64,000 bases of DNA, from NCBI GenBank assembly GCA_029980465.1, contig JARYIJ010000001.1, positions 2,801,501 through 2,865,500 of the forward strand. The letters run 5' to 3'. The position numbers and the translations under genes were made by a program. Origin of the DNA: Pseudolabrys sp. (GTDB taxonomy: Bacteria > Pseudomonadota > Alphaproteobacteria > Rhizobiales > Xanthobacteraceae). The notes beneath the pieces are model-generated. The model had not been told where the DNA came from. It did not search any database and saw only the letters and a program-made list of their open reading frames with translations. Below are positions 52,340-61,032 of this stretch, piece by piece (within the stretch, counting starts at the first letter, position 1; every line of letters begins with the position of its first letter).

Positions 52340-53470
52340 ATGACCGTAGCAGTGCGGCGGGCCGCGCGAAAGAAAGCGCCGCCTAACCCCTTGGATTTGC
52401 TGGCATGGTACGACCGGCACCGCCGCGTTCTGCCGTGGCGGGCGAAGCGCGGCGAGACGCCCGACCCATACCGCGTGTGGCTGTCGGAGATCATGCTGCA
52501 GCAGACCACGGTCAAGACCGTGGCCCCTTACTACGCCCGCTTCCTGCAAAAATGGCCGACGGTTCAAGACCTTGCGGCCGCGCCGCTGGACGACGTGCTG
52601 CGCCAATGGGCCGGGCTCGGCTATTACGCGCGGGCCCGAAACCTGCATGCCTGCGCCATCGAGGTGGCGACCCGGCATGGCGGCGTCTTCCCGCCGGATG
52701 AAGCCGTGCTCCGGGCGCTGCCCGGAATCGGCAGCTACACCGCCGCGGCGATCGCCTCGATCGCGTTTGGCGGACCATTCGTCCCCATTGACGGCAACGT
52801 CGAACGCGTTGTGTCGCGCCTGTTCGCCATCGAACAACCGCTCCCGGCCGCAAAGCCGGAAATCCGCCGCCTCACTCACACAATCGCGCCGCAATCGCGC
52901 TTCGGCGACTTCGCCCAGGCGCTGATGGACCTCGGCGCCACGATCTGCACGCCGAAGACGCCGGCCTGTTCGCTCTGCCCGTGGACCGACTCGTGCGCGG
53001 CCTTCGCGCGCGGCGACCAGGACACGTTCCCGCGCAAGACGCCCAAGCGCGAGGGCGCGCTGCGGCGCGGCGCCGCCTTCGTCGCGGTGCGCGGCGGCCG
53101 CGAGGTGCTGCTGCGCACGCGTCCGGCCAGGGGCCTGCTCGGCGGCATGAGCGAGGTGCCGGGCAGCGCGTGGAGCGCCGACTTCGACATCGCGACCGCG
53201 CGCGCCTTCGCGCCGCCGCTCGGCGCCGTGACGTGGCGGCGGCTGGCGGGACAGGTCGATCACGTCTTCACGCACTTTCCGCTGGCGCTGACGGTGTTCG
53301 CCGCGGCGGTGCCGGCGCGCGCCAGGGCGCCGGCCGACGCGCGCTGGGTCGCGATCGAGAATTTGGCCAGCGAGGCCTTGCCGAACGTGATGCGCAAGGT
53401 CATTGCTCATGCTCTCGACGGCAGGACCGGCAAGAAACGACGGGGAGGACGCGATGGCGGAGACGACTGA
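52340..53470 (+). CDS. mutY: A/G-specific adenine glycosylase MutY
   Basis: MutY removes adenine mispaired with 8-oxoguanine. The 376-residue protein has catalytic Glu50 in LSEIMLQQTTV, the HhH-GPD motif LPGIGSYTAAAIASIAFG with catalytic Asp in VPIDGNVERV, a [4Fe-4S] cluster (CTPKTPACSLCPWTDSC) and a C-terminal Nudix-like domain (LLGGMSEVPGSAW, VDHVFTHFPL) that reads oxoG. The ATG at 52340 is preferred to one 18 bp upstream. Its 3' end overlaps the SMP-30 gene by 17 bp. Confidence 0.95.
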   Translation: MTVAVRRAARKKAPPNPLDLLAWYDRHRRVLPWRAKRGETPDPYRVWLSEIMLQQTTVKTVAPYYARFLQKWPTVQDLAAAPLDDVLRQWAGLGYYARARNLHACAIEVATRHGGVFPPDEAVLRALPGIGSYTAAAIASIAFGGPFVPIDGNVERVVSRLFAIEQPLPAAKPEIRRLTHTIAPQSRFGDFAQALMDLGATICTPKTPACSLCPWTDSCAAFARGDQDTFPRKTPKREGALRRGAAFVAVRGGREVLLRTRPARGLLGGMSEVPGSAWSADFDIATARAFAPPLGAVTWRRLAGQVDHVFTHFPLALTVFAAAVPARARAPADARWVAIENLASEALPNVMRKVIAHALDGRTGKKRRGGRDGGDD

Positions 53471-54413
53471 CGGACAATGGGTGCCGAGCCTGCGCTATCC
53501 CGATCCGCTCATCACGGCGCTCGACAAGCGCTTCGACAAATATCACCTGCCGCTCTCCAGCGTGGAGCGGCTCTACACCGGCACGCGCTGGGGCGAAGGC
53601 CCGGTCTGGTTCGGCGACGGCCGCTTCCTGCTGTGGAGCGACATCCCGAACAACCGCGTGCTCAAGTGGGAGGAGGAGACCGGCGCAGTCTCGATCTTCC
53701 GCAAGCCGTCGAACTACGCCAACGGCCACACCCGCGACCGCGAGGGCCGGCTGATCGCCTGCGAGCACTGGGGCCGCCGCGTCGTGCGCTTCGAATATGA
53801 CGGCGCCATCACCGTGATCGCCGACCGCTATCAGGGCAAGCGCCTCAACTCGCCGAACGACGTCGTCGTCAAATCCGACGGCTCGATCTGGTTCACCGAT
53901 CCGAAGTTCGGCCTGCTTTCGAATTACGAAGGCGAGGTGGCCGAGCCGGAGCTGCCGCTCAACGTCTATCGTGTCGACGGCAAGACCGGCGAGATAACGG
54001 TGATCGCCGACGACATCAACGCGCCGAACGGGCTCGCCTTCTCGCCCGACGAAAAGAAGCTCTACATCGTCGAGTCGCGCAGCCAGCCGCGCACCATCCT
54101 GTCGTTCGACGTCACCGGCAACGGCGACCGGATTTCAAACCGCAAGCTGCTGATCGACTCCGGGCCGCAGGGCACGCCGGACGGCTTCCGCGTCGACGTC
54201 GACGGCAATTTGTGGTGCGGCTGGGGCATGGCGCCGGAGCTCGACGGCGTGCGCGTGTTCTCAGCCCAGGGCGAGCCGCTCGGCCACATCACGCTGCCGG
54301 AGCGCTGCGCCAATGTCTGCTTCGGCGGCCGCCACCGCAACCGGCTGTTCATGGCGGCGGCGCATTCGCTCTACGCGCTCTACGTCAACACGCAGGGCGT
54401 CAAGGGCGGGTGA
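53454..54413 (+). CDS. SMP-30/gluconolactonase family hydrolase
   Basis: A 319-residue six-bladed propeller lactonase. Metal-site residues are in GTRWGEGPVWFGD (Glu), LNSPNDVVVKSDG (Asn) and NAPNGLAFSPDEKKLY (Asn), with WFTDPKFGL between. Substrates are sugar or other lactones. GGGGAGGACG lies just before the ATG inside mutY, which implies translational coupling. Confidence 0.9.
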   Translation: MAETTDGQWVPSLRYPDPLITALDKRFDKYHLPLSSVERLYTGTRWGEGPVWFGDGRFLLWSDIPNNRVLKWEEETGAVSIFRKPSNYANGHTRDREGRLIACEHWGRRVVRFEYDGAITVIADRYQGKRLNSPNDVVVKSDGSIWFTDPKFGLLSNYEGEVAEPELPLNVYRVDGKTGEITVIADDINAPNGLAFSPDEKKLYIVESRSQPRTILSFDVTGNGDRISNRKLLIDSGPQGTPDGFRVDVDGNLWCGWGMAPELDGVRVFSAQGEPLGHITLPERCANVCFGGRHRNRLFMAAAHSLYALYVNTQGVKGG

Positions 54414-54475
54414 TTTCGTTCGGTGCTTAAACCATCACGCCGGATTTCGACAGACCGGGATCATGCGTCCTAACA

Positions 54476-54676
54476 CAGTCTGACCGGAAATGATTCCGAG
54501 TTTCACGTGTCCCGGGCGCAGCGCAGCGCGTTAGCGATGCGCTGCAGACCCGGGACCCCGGTTTTTTTCGTCTCAACCGGGGTCCCGGCTCTGCGGTGCA
54601 CCACTTCGCTACGCTCGTGCTGCACCGCGTCCGGGACACGCCGTTGATTTTGACGGGCTCTTTTCGAGTCAGACTC
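54476..54676. mobile_element. MITE-like element, copy 2 (201 bp)
   Basis: Left end CAGTCTGACC and right end GTCAGACTC are inverted (8 of 9). TAA follows on the right; TAA lies 2 bp off the left end (54471-54473), so the duplication is less clean than in copies 1 and 3. Internal hairpins CCGGGACCCCGG/CCGGGGTCCCGG and GTGTCCCGGGCGC/GCGTCCGGGACAC are the family core. Confidence 0.75.
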
Positions 54677-54691
54677 TAAGAATACTGTCAC

Positions 54692-54802
54692 TCAGTTCGA
54701 ATGCTTTCGACGGCTATTCGCAATTCTTGGATTGCTGGTCTTGCCTGAACCATTTGGCCCGACGATCAGTACGAAGATAGGACGCTCATCCTCTACTGAC
54801 AC
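54692..54802 (-). pseudogene. Remnant of a P-loop ATPase/kinase (zeta-toxin-like N terminus)
   Basis: On the minus strand a GTG at 54802 opens a 36-codon frame, VSVEDERPIFVLIVGPNGSGKT..., with a perfect Walker A motif GPNGSGKT. It is then followed by unrelated residues and a stop. The strand-loop PIFVLIVGPNGSGKT is like the start of zeta-toxin/UDP-GlcNAc kinase and related AAA proteins. The rest of the gene is missing, and the fragment adjoins MITE-like copy 2. The local base composition is lower in GC than the surroundings. Confidence 0.55.
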
Positions 54803-54993
54803 GTTGAGTTAGGCTGCTTGCAGGAGCGTCTGGTTTACCGAGCTTCTTTATATTTTCACGCCTGGCGCGCGCGACGTTTTTTGCAAAAGTTTCAAAACGT
54901 CGCTCCAACAACGACCGAAAGTCAATTTATTCGGACAAAAACGTCCGATAGGGAATTCCGGCTCTGCCAACGAGGCAATATTGGCGGGGCGGG
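54803..54993. other. AT-richer non-coding stretch
   Basis: About 190 bp of clearly lower GC (runs such as CTTTATATTTTC and TCAATTTATTCGG). TCGGACAAAAACGTCCGA (near 54931-54948) is a perfect inverted repeat with 7-bp arms (TCGGACA-like/CGTCCGA). TTTTGCAAAAG is another small palindrome. No gene is supported; it looks like decayed foreign DNA plus the promoterless side of the monooxygenase gene. Confidence 0.4.
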
Positions 54994-55326
54994 CTACGCG
55001 ATGGCGTCGGCCGGCGCCTGGGCGCGATCGGCCGGGCCGTAGTCGCGCACCACCTCGGCGATGCGCAGCCGGTAGTTGGCGAACATCACGGGGCCGGTCG
55101 CCTGCGCCTTGCGGTGGTCGAGATGGTTGCGCCATGCCGCGATGGCGGCTTCGTCGCGCCAGAACTGCAGCGACAGCAGCTTGCCCTGCTCGTAGATGCT
55201 CTCGAAGCGCTCGACGGAGATGAAGCCGTCGATCTTCTCGACCTCGCTTTTGAGCGCCGCCGCCATCCGCAGGTAGTCGTCCTTGCGGCCGCTCGCCGGC
55301 CAGACTTCGAAGATCACGGCCATCAT
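54994..55326 (-). CDS. Antibiotic biosynthesis monooxygenase (ABM) domain protein
   Basis: A 110-residue dimeric ferredoxin-like fold protein: MMAVIFEVWPASGRKDDYL, GFISVERFESIYEQGKLLSLQFWRDEAAIAAWRNHLDHRKAQ. Such proteins cover small quinol monooxygenases and heme-degrading enzymes; the N/W/H heme-oxygenase triad is not clear here. GGAAGG precedes the ATG at 55326. Probably a stress or detoxification protein. Confidence 0.8.
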   Translation of the reverse strand: MMAVIFEVWPASGRKDDYLRMAAALKSEVEKIDGFISVERFESIYEQGKLLSLQFWRDEAAIAAWRNHLDHRKAQATGPVMFANYRLRIAEVVRDYGPADRAQAPADAIA

Positions 55327-55581
55327 GTTCGAATCCTTCCACGCATTGCCGGCCACTGAATGTCCGCCGCTCGTTCCGGGCCGGAATTCGCTTTGGCACG
55401 CTACCGCTAGTTTGGCCGCGTCCAGCCGTTCTCTACATCCAGTTTTAGACCAATTGGCGGGAAATCAAAGGGACGCACGCAACCTTTTAGTTGATGTTTT
55501 TGGAATGTTTCGTTTGGATGTCATGATTGAAAGCCAGTCTTTGCGACGGCTAACCCAGACGGCTAACCCATGAGGCGTGTG

Positions 55582-56058
55582 ATGAAGTCGATGCGTTTTG
55601 GCAAGCTTGCCTTGCTTGGTCTTTTTTTGTGTGCGGCCGCTGCGCTGCCGGCGAATGCGGCGACGATGAAGGAATGCGCGGCGCAGTGGCAGCAGATGAA
55701 AGCGGCCAAGACGACCGGCGGCAAGACCTACAAGGAGTTCAGCAAGGAGTGCATGCACGGGACAGCCGCTGCTGCCCCGGCTTCGGCTCCGGCGACCACG
55801 ACAACAGCCAAGCCGGCAGCCAAGCCGGCGCCCGCGACGACAACCGCCGCGCCGTCGCCATCGACCATGTCGAAGCCGGCGGCCACCACGACCGAGAAAA
55901 AGGCCGCGTCGCCCGGCCGCGAGGCGATGTACGAGCGCGAGCGCGCCTGTGGCAAGGAATGGAAAGAGGCCAAGGCCGCCAACAAGGTGCCGGCCGGCAT
56001 GAAGTGGCCGCAGTACTGGAGCGAATGCAACAAGCGCATGAAGGCGGCCGGCAAGTAA
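55582..56058 (+). CDS. Secreted protein with duplicated Cys-Trp-Cys motif
   Basis: A 158-residue exported protein. Signal peptide MKSMRFGKLALLGLFLCAA, cleavage near ANA. Two similar segments: CAAQWQQMKAA...KTYKEFSKEC and CGKEWKEAKAAN...MKWPQYWSEC, each with first Cys, Trp, aromatic and last Cys, so each may form a disulfide-closed helical hairpin. Between them is an Ala/Thr/Pro/Lys-rich linker of about 60 residues. It recalls PsiF-like proteins but I do not assign a function. Confidence 0.7.
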   Translation: MKSMRFGKLALLGLFLCAAAALPANAATMKECAAQWQQMKAAKTTGGKTYKEFSKECMHGTAAAAPASAPATTTTAKPAAKPAPATTTAAPSPSTMSKPAATTTEKKAASPGREAMYERERACGKEWKEAKAANKVPAGMKWPQYWSECNKRMKAAGK

Positions 56059-56068
56059 CGGCCGCCGG

Positions 56069-56094
56069 CGCGCGGCGGCTCATGCCGCCGCGCG
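56069..56094 (+). terminator. Strong G+C hairpin after the secreted protein gene
   Basis: CGCGCGGCGGC, loop TCAT, GCCGCCGCGCG is an 11-bp perfect stem 11 bp after the stop. Only a short T-stretch follows (TGCTTT), so it is a weak intrinsic terminator or an mRNA-end stabiliser. Confidence 0.6.
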
Positions 56095-56096
56095 TG

Positions 56097-56122
56097 CTTT
56101 CGATACATGTTTTCGATACATG
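56097..56122. repeat. 13-bp tandem repeat upstream of the YidB-family gene
   Basis: CTTTCGATACATG and TTTTCGATACATG are adjacent (12 of 13 identical), followed by a third partial copy CTTCGATAT. It lies 39-64 bp before the ATG at 56161 and may be a promoter-region operator array or slip product. Confidence 0.65.
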
Positions 56123-56160
56123 CTTCGATATCCGGGGGCGCAACGGTCCGGAGGTTTGTG

Positions 56161-56517
56161 ATGGGACTTCTCGATAGCTTCGGCGGCTCTCTCAAGGGCG
56201 TGTTTGGCGACGTAGAGGCCGCCGCCATGCCTGCGCTGATTTCGTCGGTTCTGGCCAAGACCAATCTCGGCGATCTGCAGGGCCTTGTGAATCAACTGCA
56301 ACAGGGTGGCCTCGGCACGCAGGTGCAGTCGTGGCTGGGCAGCGGCGCCAACGTGCAGGTGACGCCGGATCAGATCCGCGCCGCGCTCGGCAACGAGCAG
56401 GTGCAGGAGCTGGCGCAGAAATTCGGCGTGCCGATCGACGGCGTGCTCAAGCTGCTGGCCGAGCATGTGCCGGCCGCGGTCGATCAGGCCAGCCCGAACG
56501 GGCAAATCCAGGGCTGA
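56161..56517 (+). CDS. YidB family protein (DUF937)
   Basis: A 118-residue helical protein: MGLLDSFGGSLKGVFGDVEA, GLVNQLQQGGLGTQVQSWLG, ITPDQIRAALGNEQ-like (VTPDQIRAALGNEQVQELAQKFG). DUF937/YidB proteins are of unknown function and often stress induced. The ATG at 56161 follows a GGAGG site; the upstream in-frame ATG would add 18 non-conserved residues. Confidence 0.88.
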   Translation: MGLLDSFGGSLKGVFGDVEAAAMPALISSVLAKTNLGDLQGLVNQLQQGGLGTQVQSWLGSGANVQVTPDQIRAALGNEQVQELAQKFGVPIDGVLKLLAEHVPAAVDQASPNGQIQG

Positions 56518-56536
56518 GGGCTTGTTCATTGCGATC

Positions 56537-56592
56537 AGCGGCGTGTCCCGGACGCGGTGCATCACTTCGTGCTGCGCTGCGCCCGGGACAAG
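56537..56592. repeat. Remnant of the MITE-like element (internally deleted)
   Basis: GGCGTGTCCCGGACGCGGTGCATCAC joins directly to GTGCTGCGCTGCGCCCGGGACA-type sequence. These are the two outer arms of the element core in reverse orientation, with the central hairpin and both terminal repeats lost. Confidence 0.6.
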
Positions 56593-56618
56593 AGGCCGGC
56601 ACCCGGAGCCGCAGGACC

Positions 56619-57197
56619 TCAAATCGCTGGGATGCCGACGGCCGCGGCGAGCAAGGCGTCCTCCTCGCGCCGCGTCATCTTGTGCGGCTTGCGCGCGACC
56701 GCCTTGCGGTTGATCTTGCTCCTGGCGATGCCGTTGAGCTTCTTGTCGGCCGCCTTTTCTTCCTTGAGGTTCATGGCGAACAGTCTGGCGATGTCGTTGC
56801 GGCCGAGCGCCCTGGCCCACGCCACCAGCGTGCCATAGCGCGTGATCTCGTAATGCTCGACCGCCTGCGCCGCGCCGATCAGCGCGGCGTTGAGCACGAC
56901 CTTGTCGGAGACGTCGGCGGCGATCTCGCCGGCCTCGTCGAGAATGCCGTCGATCGCCGGGCAGCGGGTGCCCTTCGGCTTCTGCCTGAGCGCCTTGAAG
57001 GCGCGGTCGAGCCGCTTGATTTGTCCCTTGGTCTGCTGGAGGTGGGCCTGGAGGCTCTTCTTGAGCTGCGGGTCGCTCGCCTTGCCGATCATGTCCGGCA
57101 GCGCCTTTTCGATCTGGTGCTCGGCGTAGTAGATGTCCTGCAAGGTATGCAGGAACAGGTCGTCCATCGTCGCGATGTCGTCTGAAAACCAGCCCAT
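56619..57197 (-). CDS. YciE/YciF ferritin-like family protein (DUF892)
   Basis: A 192-residue four-helix protein: DLFLHTLQDIYYAEHQIEKALP (di-iron Glu/His), LQAHLQQTKGQIKRLDRAF, AAQAVEHYEITRYGTLVAWA. The ligands E..ExxH recur. The C terminus is basic (RKPHKMTRREED). Such proteins are oxidative/osmotic stress proteins. The ATG at 57197 has GGGAGGTGCG upstream. Confidence 0.9.
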   Translation of the reverse strand: MGWFSDDIATMDDLFLHTLQDIYYAEHQIEKALPDMIGKASDPQLKKSLQAHLQQTKGQIKRLDRAFKALRQKPKGTRCPAIDGILDEAGEIAADVSDKVVLNAALIGAAQAVEHYEITRYGTLVAWARALGRNDIARLFAMNLKEEKAADKKLNGIARSKINRKAVARKPHKMTRREEDALLAAAVGIPAI

Positions 57198-57296
57198 GTC
57201 GCACCTCCCGGGTTCGCGTGGCTGGACAAACAAGCTTCGGCGGGCAACGGAGGTTCCGCTCCGGTCTCATCAATTCAGGATTTCAAGGAGGAGAGC

Positions 57297-57647
57297 ATGA
57301 AGATTGAACGTCACGATGTCGGCGCGCGCATGAGCAAGGTCGTGGTGCACGGCGATACGGTCTATCTTGCCGGCATCGTCGCCGACGCCGCCAAGGGCAA
57401 GAGCATGGCCGAGCAGACGAAGGACATCCTGGCGCAGATCGACGGCTTCCTGAAAAAGGCCGGCACCGACAAGTCCCGGCTGCTGTCGGCCAATATCTGG
57501 ATCACCGACATGGCGAATTTCGCCGAGATGAACGCGGTGTGGGACGCCTGGGTGTCGCCCGGCAACACGCCGGCCCGCGCCACGGTCGAGGCGAAGCTCG
57601 CCGCGCCCGACTACAAGGTCGAGATCATGGTGACGGCGGCGAAGTAG
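57297..57647 (+). CDS. RidA family protein
   Basis: A 116-residue YjgF/RidA fold: IERHDVGARMSKVVVHGDTVYLAG, QTKDILAQIDGFLKKAGTDKS, VWDAWVSPGNTPARATVEAKLA. The Arg of the RidA active site is Arg in PARATVEA. RidA proteins deaminate reactive enamines from PLP enzymes; an aminotransferase gene follows. AAGGAGGAGAG precedes the ATG. Confidence 0.92.
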   Translation: MKIERHDVGARMSKVVVHGDTVYLAGIVADAAKGKSMAEQTKDILAQIDGFLKKAGTDKSRLLSANIWITDMANFAEMNAVWDAWVSPGNTPARATVEAKLAAPDYKVEIMVTAAK

Positions 57648-57704
57648 GCCTTCCTCCTCATGGTGGGGAGCGCGGCGGACAACGCGCTGTCGCGCGGTTC
57701 CTCA

Positions 57705-57910
57705 GAGACTGACTCGGAAATGATTCCGGATTTTTCAAGCTCGTGTCCCGGGCGCAGCGCAGCACGAAGTGATGCGCTGCAGACCCGGGACCCCGGTTTC
57801 TTGCATATAACCGGGGTCCCGGCTCTGCGGTGCACCACCGCGCTACGCTTGTGCTGCACCGCGTCCGGGACACGCTTTTAATTTTGACGGGCTCTTTTCC
57901 AGTCAGACTG
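57705..57910. mobile_element. MITE-like element, copy 3 (206 bp)
   Basis: Right end GTCAGACTG is the family end; left end GAGACTGAC matches it at 7 of 9. TCA flanks both sides (57702-57704, 57911-57913), a 3-bp duplication. Core hairpins as in copy 2 (87 percent or so by eye; not computed). It fills most of the 313-bp gap before the aminotransferase gene. Confidence 0.8.
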
Positions 57911-57960
57911 TCAGGATGAGGCATCATTTACGGCTTCTCTCACGAAAGTTTGGTGATCCC

Positions 57961-59181
57961 ATGCCCTTTGACTTCACGCCGCTGGTGCCGGCGGGTTCGC
58001 CGGCGCCGGCGGCGAAATGGACCGGCACCGCGAAGTACCACTTCATCGGCGGCAACAACGATCCGGACCAGGTGCCGGTCGCGGGACTGAAGGCCGCGGC
58101 CGCCGCCGTGCTCGAGCGCGAGGGCGCGAGCCTGTCGCAATACGGCCTCAACAGCGGGCCGCAGGGCTACCTGCCGCTGCGCGAATTCCTTGCCGGCAAG
58201 CTCAAGCACGACGCCGGCATGACCTGCGCCGCCGACGACATCCTCATCGTGTCGGGCTCGCTGCAGGCGCTCGACCTCGTGCACGGCGCGCTGCTCGCGC
58301 GCGGCGACACCGTGATCTGCGAGCGCGACTGCTACGAGGGCACGCTCAACCGCTACGCGCGGCTCGGCGTCAACGTCGTCGGCGTGCCGCTCGACAAGGG
58401 CGGCCTGCGCATCGATGCGCTCGAAGCCGCGCTCAAGGACCTCAAGGCGAAAGACGTGCGGCCGAAGTTCATCTACACCATCCCGACGGTGCAGAACCCG
58501 ACCGGCACCATCATGGACGAGGACCGCCGCGCCGGGCTGCTGGCGCTGGCGGACCAGTATGGCGTGCCGGTGTTCGAGGACGACTGCTACGCCGACCTGA
58601 TCTGGAACGGCAAGCGGCCGCCCGCGCTCCATGCGATGAGCACGACGCAGAACGTCATCCATATCGGCTCGTTCTCAAAGTCGGTCGCGCCGGCGCTGCG
58701 CGTCGGCTTCATCGTTGCGCCGTGGCCGATCCTGTCGCGCATGCTGGCGCTCAAGACCGACGCCGGCTCCGGCGCGCTCGAGCAGATGGTGCTCGCCGAA
58801 TACTGCAAGGCCCATTTCGAGACTCATGTTCCGCAATTGCGCGCCGCGCTGAAGAAGAAGCTCGACACCCTGGTCGAGGCGCTGTCCGAGCAGTTCGGCA
58901 CCGCCGCCGAGTTCGACTATCCGCCCGGCGGCATCTTCCTGTGGGTGAAGCTGCCGGACAAAGTCGACGCCATGGCGCTCTACAACGCGGCGCTGGCCGA
59001 AGGCGTCGCCATCAATCCGGGGCCGAACTGGTCAGTGGACAAGGACTGGAGCAGGAGCCGGCTGCGGCTGTGCTTCGCCAGCCCGTCACATCAGGAGATT
59101 CGCGACGGCGTCGCCGTGCTCGCCGCGGTGTGCCGCCGGGAATTCGGCGTGCCGGTGCGCAGCGCCAATATCGAACGGTGA
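57961..59181 (+). CDS. PLP-dependent aminotransferase (class I/II, LysN/2-aminoadipate type)
   Basis: A 406-residue fold-type I aminotransferase: SLSQYGLNSGPQGYLPLREFL, ILIVSGSLQALDLVHGALLARGD, YTIPTVQNPTGTIMDEDRR, VFEDDCYADLIWNG, and PLP lysine in HIGSFSKSVAPALRVGFIVAP. The lysine in SFSK is the Schiff-base residue. The group serves as 2-aminoadipate or broad amino-acid aminotransferase and as the MocR enzymatic part; no HTH is present here. The ATG at 57961 (MPFDFTPLV) is preferred. Confidence 0.9.
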   Translation: MPFDFTPLVPAGSPAPAAKWTGTAKYHFIGGNNDPDQVPVAGLKAAAAAVLEREGASLSQYGLNSGPQGYLPLREFLAGKLKHDAGMTCAADDILIVSGSLQALDLVHGALLARGDTVICERDCYEGTLNRYARLGVNVVGVPLDKGGLRIDALEAALKDLKAKDVRPKFIYTIPTVQNPTGTIMDEDRRAGLLALADQYGVPVFEDDCYADLIWNGKRPPALHAMSTTQNVIHIGSFSKSVAPALRVGFIVAPWPILSRMLALKTDAGSGALEQMVLAEYCKAHFETHVPQLRAALKKKLDTLVEALSEQFGTAAEFDYPPGGIFLWVKLPDKVDAMALYNAALAEGVAINPGPNWSVDKDWSRSRLRLCFASPSHQEIRDGVAVLAAVCRREFGVPVRSANIER

Positions 59182-59196
59182 AGCTGAGAGACAAAT

Positions 59197-59226
59197 GCGC
59201 TGGACCAGGGCGCGCTGGACCAGGGC
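59197..59226. repeat. 15-bp tandem duplication
   Basis: GCGCTGGACCAGGGC occurs twice in a row between the aminotransferase stop and the ccrM stop. Identical copies suggest a recent slip event. Confidence 0.75.
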
Positions 59227-59234
59227 GCGATCGG

Positions 59235-60401
<1,167 letters not shown>

Positions 60402-60487
60402 AGGCGACGCGGTCGGCGACGCGGGACCTACAACCGACAGACCCGCACTATGCCGGGTCGTGGTTGAGAATTGGTTTATGCCCGCTA

Positions 60488-60500
60488 GGCAAAATTTGCC
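60488..60500. promoter_or_regulatory. 13-bp palindrome GGCAAAATTTGCC upstream of ccrM
   Basis: Identical to the 13-mer upstream of fliF (1007-1019). It lies 105-117 bp before the ccrM ATG in the gap that separates ccrM from the GIY-YIG unit. Candidate operator. Confidence 0.55.
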
Positions 60501-60590
60501 TATTCGCGAGGGAGATCAGGGACTTACCGAGGCCGCATCAAATGCCTTTGATCCTCATGATGAGGAGTATCATCCACGTCTCCTTGAGAC

Positions 60591-60625
60591 GTCATTGCGA
60601 GGAGCGGTAGCGACGAAGCAATCTA
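60591..60625. repeat. Left inverted REP-like repeat of the GIY-YIG unit
   Basis: GTCATTGCGAGGAGCG then GTAGCGACGAAGCAATCTAG. It is itself a hairpin (CGCTACC/GGTAGCG-like and ATTGC/GCAAT) and is the inverse of 60957-60985. Just left of it lie two more palindromes, CCTCATGATGAGG (60553-60565) and ACGTCTCCTTGAGACGT. Confidence 0.7.
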
Positions 60626-60661
60626 GAATTGGCAAGCTCAGCAAGCGGAGAAGTGGTGGGA

Positions 60662-60949
60662 GTGAAGCGGCCGGCCGTTTACATCATGACAAATAAACGC
60701 AATGGAACGCTGTACACGGGCGTTACGTCGGATTTGCTGCGCCGCGCGCACGATCATCGTACCGGAGCAACAACTGGCTTTACATCTCGATACGGACTCA
60801 AAATGCTTGTCTGGTACGAGCTCTATGATGACATGACAAATGCCATTACGCGTGAGAAGCAACTCAAGGCAGGGTCACGCAGGAAGAAAGTCGCAGCGAT
60901 TGAGGCGCAAAACCCACAATGGCGTGATCTGTATCCCGACCTGTTTTGA
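60662..60949 (+). CDS. GIY-YIG nuclease family protein
   Basis: A 95-residue single-domain GIY-YIG nuclease of the UPF0213/YhbQ type. VYIMTNKRNGTLYTGVTSDLLRRAHDH holds the GIY (VYI) and YIG (YTG) strands and the catalytic Arg; the metal Glu is in ITREKQLKAGSRRKKVAAIE, and NPQWRDLYPDLF is the usual end. GTG at 60662 (VKRPAVYIM) with GGAG upstream fits the family start; a TTG 33 bp earlier is not needed. It is bracketed by inverted repeats and has lower GC than its neighbours, which suggests it moves as a unit. Confidence 0.88.
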   Translation: MKRPAVYIMTNKRNGTLYTGVTSDLLRRAHDHRTGATTGFTSRYGLKMLVWYELYDDMTNAITREKQLKAGSRRKKVAAIEAQNPQWRDLYPDLF

Positions 60950-60956
60950 TTCGCCC

Positions 60957-60985
60957 TGGATTGCTTCGCTTCGCTCGCAATGACG
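60957..60985. repeat. Right inverted REP-like repeat of the GIY-YIG unit
   Basis: CTGGATTGCTTCGCTTCGCTCGCAATGAC in two overlapping pieces; reversed it reads GTCATTGCGAGCGAAGCGAAGCAATCCAG, matching the left copy in GTCATTGCGAG and GAAGCAATC. It begins 8 bp after the nuclease stop. Confidence 0.7.
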
Positions 60986-61032
60986 ACGTCAGGCTAGTGT
61001 GATGCGCACCGCCTGAGAATGGGAGACGCGAC

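Noticed and set aside
54427..54691. Small frames with SRTRCSTS / CTAEPGPRL (also at 39171-39356 and 57611-57927)
   Set aside because: They lie inside the MITE-like palindromes in several frames and are repeat-derived, not genes.
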